Of a stretch of 46,930 nt of DNA, positions 46,463-46,930 are shown in pieces. Position numbers and translations under genes: made by a program. The notes beneath the pieces were generated by a model. The model was not told the DNA's origin. It saw only the letters and a list, made by a program, of their open reading frames with translations, and searched no databases. The DNA is taken from positions 1 to 46,930 of the forward strand of contig JAUSGO010000034.1 in the NCBI GenBank assembly GCA_030649025.1. The letters run 5' to 3'. The DNA comes from a bacterium. GTDB lineage: Bacteria > Patescibacteriota > Minisyncoccia > JAUYLV01. Position 1 is the stretch's first letter. Every line of letters starts with the position of its first letter.

Positions 46463-46487
46463 GGCTTGCCCTGAGCTTGTCGAAGGG
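46463..46487. repeat. Copy of the dispersed CTTCGACAAGCTCAG-type motif
   Basis: GCTTGCCCTGAGCTTGTCGA followed by AGGG; the reverse complement CCCTTCGACAAGCTCAGGG is a motif I know as widely dispersed in bacterial intergenic DNA. It forms a short hairpin (CCCT..AGGG) and ends just before the 16S 5' end. Confidence 0.55.
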
Positions 46488-46489
46488 TC

Positions 46490-46930
<441 letters not shown>

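Overview
The window looks like a piece of the chromosome of a candidate phyla radiation (Patescibacteria, Parcubacteria-like) bacterium. Reasons: a 16S rRNA 5' part with a Parcubacteria-style 'GAGATACGGG..ACTCCTACGGGAGGCTGCAG' region; five tRNA genes without an encoded CCA; stripped-down translation proteins (IF2 without its N-terminal region, PheT without the tRNA-binding OB domain, ThrS without the TGS domain); a double-length ThyX; many small hypothetical and membrane proteins; and short or absent mRNA leaders. TGA is a normal stop here (for example at 29338-29340 and 39165-39167), so this is not a code-25 lineage. The assignment is inference from sequence features only.

Layout. 1-7.9 kb: the end of a membrane protein with PsbP-like repeats and a thioredoxin-like tail, a small winged-helix regulator bracketed by two palindromes, dus, two ABC exporters with a small divergent regulator between them, and a Nudix hydrolase. 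8.0-10.5 kb: a locus of three unusual genes (Cys-rich HhH-glycosylase-like protein, YunG-deaminase fusion, Ada-type zinc domain) with its own promoter and palindromic operator-like site. 10.6-14.6 kb: infB-rbfA-nrnA, a MazG-like pyrophosphohydrolase, tRNA-Cys, tRNA-Leu and a phosphoribosyltransferase. 14.6-16.6 kb, minus strand: an HD-like protein and a secreted DUF4015-type glycoside-hydrolase-like protein. 16.7-19.0 kb: a MoxR AAA+ ATPase and VWA pair (RavA/ViaA logic). 19.1-20.1 kb: tRNA-Met, followed by a structured 170-bp element that duplicates the tRNA 3' end, then tRNA-Asp and tRNA-Arg. 20.2-27.3 kb: an AI-2E-family permease, pheS, pheT and gyrB.

27.3-33.0 kb is accessory-like: a secreted protein (minus strand), a VirB2-like small membrane protein, then a nucleotide-metabolism island of two P-loop kinases, a HAD 5'-nucleotidase-like protein, a DGxHR protein and a kinase-CYTH fusion. 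This links in function to tmk and the double ThyX at 36.9-39.2 kb. Between them lie rnpB (minus strand) and a short surface-polysaccharide operon (initiating phosphoglycosyltransferase, GT4 glycosyltransferase, Wzz-like protein) transcribed divergently from rnpB. 39.2-46.9 kb: gatB, a tiny zinc-motif protein, miaA (minus), a membrane protein, thrS followed by a PMT-type mannosyltransferase (minus), and the promoter, leader and first 440 nt of 16S rRNA.

Most genes serve translation, nucleotide supply or the cell envelope. Two control styles appear. Many genes start at or within a few bases of a -10 box that often reads TGC-TAcact (leaderless or nearly so). The nucleotide island and the 8-10.5 kb locus instead use leaders with strong Shine-Dalgarno sites. 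The most novel material is the 8-10.5 kb three-gene locus, the kinase-CYTH island, the tRNA-Met-linked element, and the thrS leader, which can pair with its own start codon.
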